From CAZUVM01 sp964623885 (GTDB lineage Bacteria; Verrucomicrobiota; Verrucomicrobiia; Limisphaerales; UBA8199): a stretch of DNA of 43,022 bases. Location: positions 1-43,022 of the forward strand of contig CAZUVM010000099.1 of the NCBI GenBank assembly GCA_964623885.1. Direction: 5' to 3'. The translations under genes were made by a program, and so were the position numbers. Of this stretch, positions 23,606-31,787 are shown piece after piece. The notes under the pieces were generated by a model. The model did not search any database, was not told the origin of the DNA, and saw only the letters and a list, made by a program, of their open reading frames with translations. Position 1 is the first letter of the stretch; the number at the start of each line of letters is the position of its first letter.

Positions 23606-24714
23606 AGCGTACGCCGGAACAGGAGTGTGGCGGCGGCCATGGCAATGGCTGAAAAAACTGTCAGGTAGACCAAATCGGGAACAATCGCCACCAGACCCGT
23701 GTTCTTCAAGAGCAGCGCCTTGAATCCATGAACCGCATAAGTAAACGGATCGACTGCCGAGATTGCCTTCATCCAAGCGGGAAAGGCCTGGACGGGATAC
23801 ACAGCGCCGCTGGGAAAAAAGAGCACCGTATTGAGCACGCCGAAAATCGCTCGTGGCACCAGGGGATCGGTCACGCGAACCATGAGCAGAAACATCATGC
23901 TGATCAACGCCAGAGCGGTAACGAGGACCATGACCAGCAAGCGGACGAGGCGGACGATCGCAAACGGGTTGGGAATGCCGGCGATGATCGAGCCGCAACT
24001 GACCAGGACGAGGCCCGCGAGAATGGCCTTTATGGCGCCGGACAGGTTGAAACCCATAATCAGCTCGAACTTGCTGATGGGCGTCACCAGGTAGCCCTCG
24101 TGCAGCCCGCGTGCCTTGTCATCAATGTAAATGATGCCGCCACCGATCATCGCGGACACGAAGATGGCCAGCACGATGGAACCAGGCAGCAAATACTGAA
24201 TGTAAGGCACGTACGGATAAACTTCGACTACCGCCAAGGTCGCATTCGAAGTCAAAGCCGGAGCGGGATCTTTGGCGTTATAAGCCACCAGCATCGAACT
24301 GAAGGAGCCTTCGAGTGCTGAAGCAACAAACTGATCCGTGTTGTCTTCAATCAACGCCACACGCGGGTTGGCGCCGGCCAGGACCTTGCGCGAAAACTCC
24401 GGTGGAATATTCAAGAGCCCGTTAATACGGCCATTGCGCAAGTCGCGTACGGCCGCGCTCATGTCGGTATAGCCCACGGTGTCAAACGTGCGCGCATTAG
24501 CCCCAACGGCGCCGCACATCTCCCTGAGCTTCACCGCCGGCACGTGATGGTCCTGGTCGACTACCCCCACGGTGAGGTGTTTGACCTTGCCACCGAAGGC
24601 GTAGCCGAGCACAACCAATTGGACTAGCGGCAGGATCATGGACACAATCACCAGGGTCGGGCTGCGCTTAAAGCGGCGCAGGTCGCGCTCGATGATGGCG
24701 AGAATGCGGTTCAT
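23602..24714 (-). CDS. ABC-2 type transporter permease
   Basis: 370 residues. One N-terminal helix (LVIVSMILPLVQLVVLGYAF, about 20-40), a periplasmic domain to about 170 (VGVVDQDHHVPAVKL, DLRNGRINGLLNIPPEFSRK), then five helices at the C-terminal half (YLLPGSIVLAIFVSAMIGGG; LVLVTALALISMMFLLMV in part). FPSGAVYPVQAFPAWMKAIS is the conserved ABC-2 motif. With the ATPase (four-base ATGA overlap upstream) and the membrane fusion protein it forms a YbhGFSR-like efflux pump, but with one permease gene rather than two, so it probably acts as a homodimer. Substrate unknown (drug or lipid-like). Confidence 0.9.
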   Translation of the reverse strand: MNRILAIIERDLRRFKRSPTLVIVSMILPLVQLVVLGYAFGGKVKHLTVGVVDQDHHVPAVKLREMCGAVGANARTFDTVGYTDMSAAVRDLRNGRINGLLNIPPEFSRKVLAGANPRVALIEDNTDQFVASALEGSFSSMLVAYNAKDPAPALTSNATLAVVEVYPYVPYIQYLLPGSIVLAIFVSAMIGGGIIYIDDKARGLHEGYLVTPISKFELIMGFNLSGAIKAILAGLVLVSCGSIIAGIPNPFAIVRLVRLLVMVLVTALALISMMFLLMVRVTDPLVPRAIFGVLNTVLFFPSGAVYPVQAFPAWMKAISAVDPFTYAVHGFKALLLKNTGLVAIVPDLVYLTVFSAIAMAAATLLFRRTL

Positions 24715-25700
24715 CGACGCTCGTACATGAAAGCGCTGCTGTAAGCGGCCGGCGCCTGGAGCGTGTCGCGCAACTGATGGCCGGTAAAATGCATAAACAC
24801 ATCGTCCAACGTCGTGCTTTGAACCGACAATGAGGTGACCGCAACCCCGGCCTGGCGTGCAGCTTCAACCAGCGCCACAGTTGTGCGGGGACCGTTGTGG
24901 GAAGAGAGGCGGAAAACATGATCTTCCGATCGGACCTCGGCCACCTCGGGCAGCGCCTGCAAGCGCTCAACCCAGTTAGGAGGGATTTCGGAAAAACTGA
25001 CTTCCAGGATGTTTTTGCCGGGGATGGAGGCTTTGAGTTTCAGGGGGGAGTCCAGTGCCACGAGTTTACCGTGATCGATAATCGCGATCCGATCGCAGAG
25101 CTTGTCCGCTTCGTCCATGTAGTGCGTGGTGACCAAAATGGTCAAATCGCGCTCGCGCCGGAGCTTCTCAAGCATCTCCCACACGGCCACCCGCGACACC
25201 GGGTCCAGGCCGGTGGTGGGTTCGTCGAGGAAAAATATTTTCGGTTCATGAACCAAACCACGGGCAATTTCGAGCCGTCGCCGCATGCCGCCGGAGAACA
25301 TTTTGACCGGTTTCTCGGCCCATTGCTCGAGGTCGACCGCCTTGAGCAATTCCGCGATTGTGCGCCGCCGGCGTTCACGGGGAATGCCATACAGTTTTGC
25401 GAAGATGCTCATGTTTTCCTCGGCGCTCAGATCGAGGTCAGAGGTCATCGCCTGCGGGATCACGCCGATCGTTTTCCGAACCTGATTCGGGGATCCGACG
25501 ATGTCATAACCATGGACGCGCGCGGTGCCTGAAGTTGGCGGCACCAGCGTGGTGAGCATGCGAATCAGCGTCGATTTGCCGGCGCCGTTGGGTCCGAGCA
25601 AACCAAACAGTTCGCCATGCTCGACTGCGAAATTGAGCGAATCCACTGCCGTGAAGTCGCCGAAACGCTTGGTCAGATTTTCGACTTCAACGTCGAACAT
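24711..25700 (-). CDS. ABC transporter ATP-binding protein (DrrA-like)
   Basis: 329 residues. Walker A GPNGAGKST (36-44), Q-loop in GVIPQAMTSD, signature FSGGMRRRLEIA, Walker B IFFLDEPTTGLDP and switch VTTHYMDEADKL are all intact. A C-terminal extension of about 90 residues (VEVSFSEIPPNW-like region, TLDDVFMHFTGHQLRDT) is typical of the DrrA/CcmA-type exporters. It powers the permease encoded directly downstream and is preceded by the fusion protein gene, overlapping it by 14 bases. A single ATPase domain, unlike the double-domain YbhF. Confidence 0.93.
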   Translation of the reverse strand: MFDVEVENLTKRFGDFTAVDSLNFAVEHGELFGLLGPNGAGKSTLIRMLTTLVPPTSGTARVHGYDIVGSPNQVRKTIGVIPQAMTSDLDLSAEENMSIFAKLYGIPRERRRRTIAELLKAVDLEQWAEKPVKMFSGGMRRRLEIARGLVHEPKIFFLDEPTTGLDPVSRVAVWEMLEKLRRERDLTILVTTHYMDEADKLCDRIAIIDHGKLVALDSPLKLKASIPGKNILEVSFSEIPPNWVERLQALPEVAEVRSEDHVFRLSSHNGPRTTVALVEAARQAGVAVTSLSVQSTTLDDVFMHFTGHQLRDTLQAPAAYSSAFMYERR

Positions 25701-26742
25701 GATTGCTCGCCAGAGGCAGCGTTACATAGGCCGTCATCCCCACCGCAAGAGCGTGGTCATCACAGCGCAATCTGATCTCGAACGTTTTGATGTCCCGTTT
25801 GGCGCGGCTCACATCACGTTGGGTCGCATAGTCCGCATCCGCAGCCCGATAAAACACGGTTCCCGGCAGCTCGCGGCCGGACGGCAGACGGATATTCAAT
25901 TGATCGCCGATCTTGATCCGGTCGATATACGTTTCCTCAATATCCGCGCGCACCCAAAGGTCGTCCGGGTTAATGATGGTGACGATGGCTTGTCCGGGAT
26001 TGACCACCTCTCCCTGCAAGGCCGCGCGCAAATCGATGATCCCATTAGTCGGCGCATAGATTTGGGTGTAACCGAGCCTAACGTCGGCGCGCTGCTTCTG
26101 GGCTTCGGCGGCAGCGGCTTGCTCGATGTTCATCCGCAGCGCGGCTCGACTCGCCGCCACCTGGTCCTGGTTGGCCCTGGCCAAACCCACGCCCGCTTGC
26201 GCGGCAACGACTTGTTTTTCCAGGGAAGCGACGCGGGCCTGAGCAGCTTCGCGAGTAGTCCGGGCCTGATCATAACTTTGCACCGGCTCGACTCGTTTCT
26301 CGTACAAGTCCCTCAGACGCTCGAAATTCAGGTTGGCATTCTCGAAATCTGCCTTGGCCTGGACCACCTGTGCTTCAACGGCAGCCAGGTTGGCCTCGGC
26401 CTGGCTGATCTGGTTGCTGGTTTGAGCCTCCGAAAAGCGCAAATCAGCGTCTGCGCGGGCGACTTGGGCCGTAGACTGCGCGGCGCTGCTGGCGTAGAAT
26501 GCGAAATCGGCTTTCCATTCCTGCGGCTGCAGTACGGCCAATAATTGCCCATTGGTAACCTTATCCCCCTGATTAACGAGGAGTTGCTGTAACCGGCCCT
26601 GGATCTCGGGACTGACAATCACTTCATCGGTAGTGATGATGCCGGTAAGGACGACCGCGCTGGCCGGACGTAGCAAGGCATAAAGTGCCAGCCCAATCGC
26701 GAGAATCGCGACGCCAATCAACACCGGGAGCTTGCGCTTCAT
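25687..26742 (-). CDS. HlyD-family membrane fusion protein
   Basis: 351 residues, first gene of the efflux operon. An N-terminal membrane anchor (LPVLIGVAILAIGLALYALL) is followed by the half-motif GIITTDEVIVSPEIQGRLQQ and GDKVTNGQLLAVLQPQEW of the lipoyl-like hairpin. A long alanine/glutamine-rich alpha-helical hairpin spans about 85-220. The second lipoyl half is YTQIYAPTNGIIDLR, and the beta-barrel follows (GEVVNPGQAIVTIINPDDLW, VRADIEET). It should link the inner-membrane ABC pump to a TolC-type outer-membrane channel; no such channel gene is found in the window. Closest familiar relatives are YbhG/EmrA-type proteins. Confidence 0.92.
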   Translation of the reverse strand: MKRKLPVLIGVAILAIGLALYALLRPASAVVLTGIITTDEVIVSPEIQGRLQQLLVNQGDKVTNGQLLAVLQPQEWKADFAFYASSAAQSTAQVARADADLRFSEAQTSNQISQAEANLAAVEAQVVQAKADFENANLNFERLRDLYEKRVEPVQSYDQARTTREAAQARVASLEKQVVAAQAGVGLARANQDQVAASRAALRMNIEQAAAAEAQKQRADVRLGYTQIYAPTNGIIDLRAALQGEVVNPGQAIVTIINPDDLWVRADIEETYIDRIKIGDQLNIRLPSGRELPGTVFYRAADADYATQRDVSRAKRDIKTFEIRLRCDDHALAVGMTAYVTLPLASNHVRR

Positions 26743-27060
26743 GCCGCGGGAACCTAACGGACCAAACGCACCGAGCGAAGGAAATTATGGGGGTATCAGT
26801 CATGACGGGAGCGCGCATCTCATCCTCGAGAATTGTCTCAAATAAGAAATTCCCCTATGTACCGGGAGAGCTTTCCTGCATGTGCCTCCAAACGCACATT
26901 TCGCTAATATCAACGAGATGGCATTATTCAATCCGTTGATGTTCCCTGCAAAAGTCAAGGGTTTTGACTCGACATCCTGAGTGGTTCATGATTCAATATG
27001 GTTGCAGTTCGGGAATTGAGTTCCGGCGCAGCCGGCTTCCCGTAAAGAGAAAGGTTGTCT
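26743..27060 (+). promoter_or_regulatory. Divergent intergenic region with candidate promoter for the LamG gene
   Basis: TTGACT at 26964-26969 and CATGAT at 26987-26992 are spaced by 17 bases and could drive the plus-strand gene. AGTCAA at 26953-26958 forms an inverted repeat with this -35 box. CCGGC-GCA-GCCGG near 27026-27038 is a small hairpin, and AGAAAGG just before the ATG is the ribosome site. Promoter of the minus-strand efflux operon could not be assigned. Confidence 0.3.
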
Positions 27061-30000
27061 ATGAAAGCAGCTCATCTCCTGCTGGTATTTACCGTCTCAT
27101 CGTTTTTGGCATCCATCGGACGTACCTCAGCTCAAAGCACAGGTTGTGTCCCCGCACCGGCGGGGATCATCGGGTGGTGGCCCGGCGAGACCAACGTCGA
27201 TGATTTCGCCGGAACCAACAACGGGTTTGTCGTTAATGGTGCCTCTTTTGCCCTCGGCGAAGTCGGCCAGGCGTTGAGCTTCAACGGCGTTGCCGCTTCA
27301 GCAAATATCCCTGGCAGTCCGAGCCTCAACCCAGGCAACCAGGTCACGATTGAATTCTGGATGAAGGCGGATCCGATCAACGCCATGAACACTTACCAAG
27401 GCCTGGTGACCAGCGATTTCTACGGCATCGAGATCGCCAACGGGTACTCCCTCAATATGGGCCTGAACTTCTTTGTCAGTAGCGACGGCGGCGCTTCCGT
27501 CAGCCTCAGTTCGTACCCCGACACTGCCGACGCCAACGGCGGCGGCTGGCCTGTTTCCGCTGGCCAATGGCACCACGTGGCGGGCACTTACGACGGTCTC
27601 CACCTCCAGCTTTACGTCGATGGCCAGCTAGCCGGCAATCCATACCCCCATTCAGGCGCCATCTCACCTATGCTCACCAACAGCCTGCTTTGCATCGGAT
27701 CCGAAGACGGCCGCACCATCTGTCCTTTCTGCATAGGCGCCCGTCATTTTAGCGGCCTCATTGACGAACCCGCTATCTACAACCGCGCGCTTTCGGTCGC
27801 TGAAATTCAAGCCATCTATAATGCAGGGGCTGCCGGCAAATGTCCGCCGGCTGGACCCGCGACGATTGCTACTCAACCTGCTGACCTTACTGTTGCGGCT
27901 GGCAATACGGCCACGTTCACCGTCCTTGCCGGAGGCGCCCTGCCCCTCTTTTATCAATGGTTCTTCAACTCGAACCTTCTGACTGGCGCTACCGGCCCCA
28001 ACCTCGTCCTTTCCAATGTTCAGCCCATCCAAGCCGGCTATTACTCGGTCCTCGTCTCAAATCAGTTCGGCGCCTTATTCAGCTCCAACGCGCTCTTGAG
28101 CGTGCTCACTTATCCGGCGGCGATTGTTTCTCAACCTCATGGCACCAATTGCTACGCGGGCACAGAAATCGATTTCAATGTCACTGCCACCGGTTCTCCA
28201 CCCTTGGCCTTCCAATGGTTCAAAGACGGCAACGCTCTGCCCGGGATCTCCAGCTCGGGCTGGTCGATCACGCATGGCGATCCCACGAACTCAGGCAACT
28301 ACTTTGTTATTGTCACAAATCTCTACGGCTCGGCCACGAGCTCAGTAGCCGTTGTAACTGTAGTGCCCCGGCCACCTTGCGCGCCTATCTCTTCCGGCCT
28401 TATAAGTTGGTGGCAGGGCGAGCTCAATCTCCTCGATTCATTCGATGGGCACGATGGCCTTGTGCCTTACCCGTCCACTATCTCCTACACACCGGGCAAG
28501 GTCGGTAACGCGTTCAGCTTCTCTGGTGTCAACCTGATTCTTGTCCCTGACTCCCCCGCGCTTCACGCCGCCTCGTCCTTTTCACTTGAGGCCTGGATTA
28601 ATCCCAGTCCCACCAGCGCTTCCGTTGCCCGCACGATTGCCGCCCGCTACGATTACCCGGTAGCCGTGCTCCCGCTTGGCACAGCGCAAACCAATAGCAG
28701 CTTCTTCTTTGGAATAACCAACGGCGGCATTCTCTGCCTCTCCGTCAGCTCGAATGGCCGGCCGGCGGCGGCGGTTTCTGTCTTCTCCCCAAACCGCGTG
28801 CCGCAGGCCCAATGGTCCCATGTCGCCGCCACCTACGACGGCGCATTTCTGCAGCTTTACATTAACGGTGTTCTCGTGGCACAAACCAGTTACAGCAGCG
28901 GCGTTTTTGCCGGCACCTCTGACCTCGGTATCGGCGCTCTAGCCGTCGCGCCTAATCCCTTTCGAGCCAGTTATTGGGGGTGGGTTGGTGCTCTTGACGA
29001 AGTCTCGTTTTACAATCGCGCCCTGGCGCCGGACGAAATCCAGGCGATTTACAATGCTGATGTGACAGGTAAGTGCCTTATCCCGCCGATGATCACCGTT
29101 CAACCGCAAAGCCAGGCTGTGCCCCTGGGTGAAGATGTCCTTTTCGCGCCTACGGTTCTGGGCAGCAAACCCTTGTCTTATCAATGGCGTCGCCACGGCA
29201 CCAACATCCTTCAAGCTACCGGTTCGACTCTCCTGCTCGAAAAAATCCAAACCAACGCGGCCGGCAACTACTCTGTTCTCATCACCAACACCGCCGGCGC
29301 TATACTGAGCTCAAATGCCACGCTTACTTTGCTCCCCGCGCCGTCGTGCACTCCCGCGCCCACAAACGTCATAAGCTGGTGGCCTGGTGACGGTTCTCCC
29401 ATCGACGTCGTCGGCTCGAACAACGCCATTGCCCTGGCCGATATCACTTATCCGCTCGGCAAGGTCGGCAAGGCATTTGGCTTTAACGGCTTCAGCCGGC
29501 TCATCGTTTCTAATTCGCCATCCTTGAATTTCGCCAGCAATGCTAACCTTTCCATCGAAGCGTGGGTTAAAGTTTTGCCATCTCCGCCCAATGCCAGCAT
29601 TGCGAATTTCGATAACGTCCCGCTCCTTGAGAAACGCTCCACAGCGCCGTTCCCGCCATTCGATCTTATTGACTCCGGCTACTCACTTTCGCTGTGGCGT
29701 GGACGCCTCGCGTTCTGGCTTGGACCTGTTCCTCGGCTCGTGTACCCCGGTGACCCCGGAGTTCCTGCTGCTGACATGTTTATCGCTACGGGCCCTGATT
29801 TGCGCGACGGCATGTTCCATCATGTAGCAGTGTCTCTAGATCGTAGCATTACCAACGGTGGCAACCTTTACGTCGACGGCCTGCTTGTTCTCAATTTCAG
29901 TGCGGCTGCCAGTAAGTACGTGCTCTCGAATAGCGCTCCGGTCTATATCGGGGCGCCCGCCAACACTACCAGCAATGCTTTCTTCAGCGGGCAGATCGAC

Positions 30001-31713
30001 GAACTTACCCTTTATGGCCGCGCCCTCTCTGCTTCTGAGGTCATGGCCATCCGCCAGGCAGGTGCGGCCGGCAAGTGCAAAGGAGCGCCTTTCATTATCA
30101 CGCAACCGAAACGTCAGGTGGTCCCGCAAGGTCAGCCCGTAACCTTCAGTGTTGTTGCTGGCGGCGCTTCGCCCCTTTCCTACCAATGGCGGTTCGGGAC
30201 GCTGAACATCGCCGGCGCAACCCAATCCTCATTCACCATTTCCAGCGTCCAGGCAACGAACGTTGGGTTCTATTCTGTGCGGGTCACCAATGACTTCGGT
30301 TCGGTTACCAGCACAAATGCTCAGTTGATCATCAATTCCCCACCCGTCGCCCGCTGCACCAACATCGTCATAACCGCCGGTTCCAATTGCATGGCGGGCG
30401 CTTCTGTCGATGCCGGCTCTTACGACCCTGATGGCGATACGGTCATAGTTTATCAGACCCCGCTGGGGCCCTATCCTCTCGGGCCAACGCTCGTGACACT
30501 CACGGCAGTCGACCCGCTTGGCGCGTCCAATAATTGCGTCGCCAGTGTCACCGTTGTTGATCGCACCCCGCCCACTATTTTTGCTCCTCACGCCCTCGTC
30601 GTTAGCAACGATCTCAATCAATGCGGCGCCATTGTGAGTTTTCCGTTCCCGACTGCCATAGATAACTGCTCGGCCGTCAGCATCACTTGCACCCCGATGC
30701 CCGGCTCGTTTTTCCCGGTTGGCATCACGCCTGTTCACGTGCACGCAGTCGATGCCGCTAACAACGACACAAATTATTATTTCAGCATCACCGTGCTCGA
30801 TCGGCAGCCGCCGGTGATTTTGTGCTCCACGAACATCACGGTCGAGTTTAGTGACGAGACCGGCGCGATCGTTTCGTTTACCTCTCAGGCAACCGATAAT
30901 TGTGCCGGATCGATCGTTCTATTGTCCACCCCTCCCTCGGGTTCCACGTTTGCCATCGGCGCTATGACGGTTCTTTCCACCGCGTTCGATGGGGCCGGCA
31001 ACTCTAATTCCTGCTCCTTCCTGGTCACCGTGCTCGGCGCTCAGGGCGTTAAGTCGAACGTCCTTGCCCAGTTGCAAACCTTCCGCGGGAGCCGCGCCCG
31101 CCCAGGCGACCTCGTTCATCTCAATCAAGCCATCAAACACTTAAGCAACTCCCTCCAACCTCAACTCTGGCTTGACCAAACCCATCTCAATCTCAGCCGC
31201 GGAGAGCAGGCGTTCAACGAAGAAAGCGCCGCCGTCCAGGAACTCTGGCTACTGTTGATGAGCAAACAAACGGCTGTGCCCGCAGCGCTACTGCAAAATT
31301 TTATCGATCGCATTGTAAGGGCCGACCGGCTGCTGGCAGCCGTCGCAATCCACGACGCAACCGCCGCCGGGGCGGATCCGCGCCGGCTGGCCCAAGCTCG
31401 CCGCGAATTAGCCCAGGGTGACGAGCAAATCAGTAACCGGCAGTATCCCCCAGGCCTCGATCATTACCGCAACGCCTGGAAGCAAGCAAAACACTTAACT
31501 GTGCAGCTTACCGTCCAACTCCTAAAGAGCCGCCTTCATCTCGAGGCCGCAGCCTTCGCGGGCGAGACTTACGTCATCGAGACGTCCACGAATATGCTCG
31601 ATTGGACTACGCTCGGCATCGCCACGGCGAATAGTGAAGGTCTGCTCCAATTCGACACGTCTCGCGCGAACACTTCCAACATCCGGTTCTACCGCGCGCG
31701 CTTGCTCCCCTAG
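27061..31713 (+). CDS. Giant secreted LamG / Ig-like / HYR repeat protein
   Basis: 1550 residues from ATG 27061, which follows AGAAAGG; signal peptide core LLLVFTVSSFLASIG, cleavage near TSA/QST. Domain order by eye: LamG (34-257), Ig-like (264-350), Ig-like (352-435), LamG (440-670), Ig-like (674-757), LamG (760-1006), Ig-like (1009-1092), then three HYR/PKD-like modules (1094-1327; e.g. TPPTIFAPHALVV and PPVILCSTNITVEF). LamG modules each start with an 'I-(G/S)WW-(P/Q)G' motif and end with 'IYNAGAAGKC'-like text. A helical, charged segment (1330-1490) precedes the C-terminal GETYVIETSTNMLDW...FYRARLLP module, common at the ends of verrucomicrobial secreted proteins. LamG domains bind glycans. 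Probably a surface adhesin or polysaccharide-binding protein. Confidence 0.88.
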   Translation: MKAAHLLLVFTVSSFLASIGRTSAQSTGCVPAPAGIIGWWPGETNVDDFAGTNNGFVVNGASFALGEVGQALSFNGVAASANIPGSPSLNPGNQVTIEFWMKADPINAMNTYQGLVTSDFYGIEIANGYSLNMGLNFFVSSDGGASVSLSSYPDTADANGGGWPVSAGQWHHVAGTYDGLHLQLYVDGQLAGNPYPHSGAISPMLTNSLLCIGSEDGRTICPFCIGARHFSGLIDEPAIYNRALSVAEIQAIYNAGAAGKCPPAGPATIATQPADLTVAAGNTATFTVLAGGALPLFYQWFFNSNLLTGATGPNLVLSNVQPIQAGYYSVLVSNQFGALFSSNALLSVLTYPAAIVSQPHGTNCYAGTEIDFNVTATGSPPLAFQWFKDGNALPGISSSGWSITHGDPTNSGNYFVIVTNLYGSATSSVAVVTVVPRPPCAPISSGLISWWQGELNLLDSFDGHDGLVPYPSTISYTPGKVGNAFSFSGVNLILVPDSPALHAASSFSLEAWINPSPTSASVARTIAARYDYPVAVLPLGTAQTNSSFFFGITNGGILCLSVSSNGRPAAAVSVFSPNRVPQAQWSHVAATYDGAFLQLYINGVLVAQTSYSSGVFAGTSDLGIGALAVAPNPFRASYWGWVGALDEVSFYNRALAPDEIQAIYNADVTGKCLIPPMITVQPQSQAVPLGEDVLFAPTVLGSKPLSYQWRRHGTNILQATGSTLLLEKIQTNAAGNYSVLITNTAGAILSSNATLTLLPAPSCTPAPTNVISWWPGDGSPIDVVGSNNAIALADITYPLGKVGKAFGFNGFSRLIVSNSPSLNFASNANLSIEAWVKVLPSPPNASIANFDNVPLLEKRSTAPFPPFDLIDSGYSLSLWRGRLAFWLGPVPRLVYPGDPGVPAADMFIATGPDLRDGMFHHVAVSLDRSITNGGNLYVDGLLVLNFSAAASKYVLSNSAPVYIGAPANTTSNAFFSGQIDELTLYGRALSASEVMAIRQAGAAGKCKGAPFIITQPKRQVVPQGQPVTFSVVAGGASPLSYQWRFGTLNIAGATQSSFTISSVQATNVGFYSVRVTNDFGSVTSTNAQLIINSPPVARCTNIVITAGSNCMAGASVDAGSYDPDGDTVIVYQTPLGPYPLGPTLVTLTAVDPLGASNNCVASVTVVDRTPPTIFAPHALVVSNDLNQCGAIVSFPFPTAIDNCSAVSITCTPMPGSFFPVGITPVHVHAVDAANNDTNYYFSITVLDRQPPVILCSTNITVEFSDETGAIVSFTSQATDNCAGSIVLLSTPPSGSTFAIGAMTVLSTAFDGAGNSNSCSFLVTVLGAQGVKSNVLAQLQTFRGSRARPGDLVHLNQAIKHLSNSLQPQLWLDQTHLNLSRGEQAFNEESAAVQELWLLLMSKQTAVPAALLQNFIDRIVRADRLLAAVAIHDATAAGADPRRLAQARRELAQGDEQISNRQYPPGLDHYRNAWKQAKHLTVQLTVQLLKSRLHLEAAAFAGETYVIETSTNMLDWTTLGIATANSEGLLQFDTSRANTSNIRFYRARLLP

Positions 31714-31787
31714 ACCCGGAACGAACGTCACGACTGCAGCACTCATTGTCAAGCCGCTTGAGTTGCTTCACACTTGGGGCCGGATCA

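Noticed and set aside
25525..26544. Plus-strand open frame of 339 codons opposite the efflux operon
   Set aside because: It is antisense to the ABC ATPase and fusion protein genes, whose motifs are intact; no family features.
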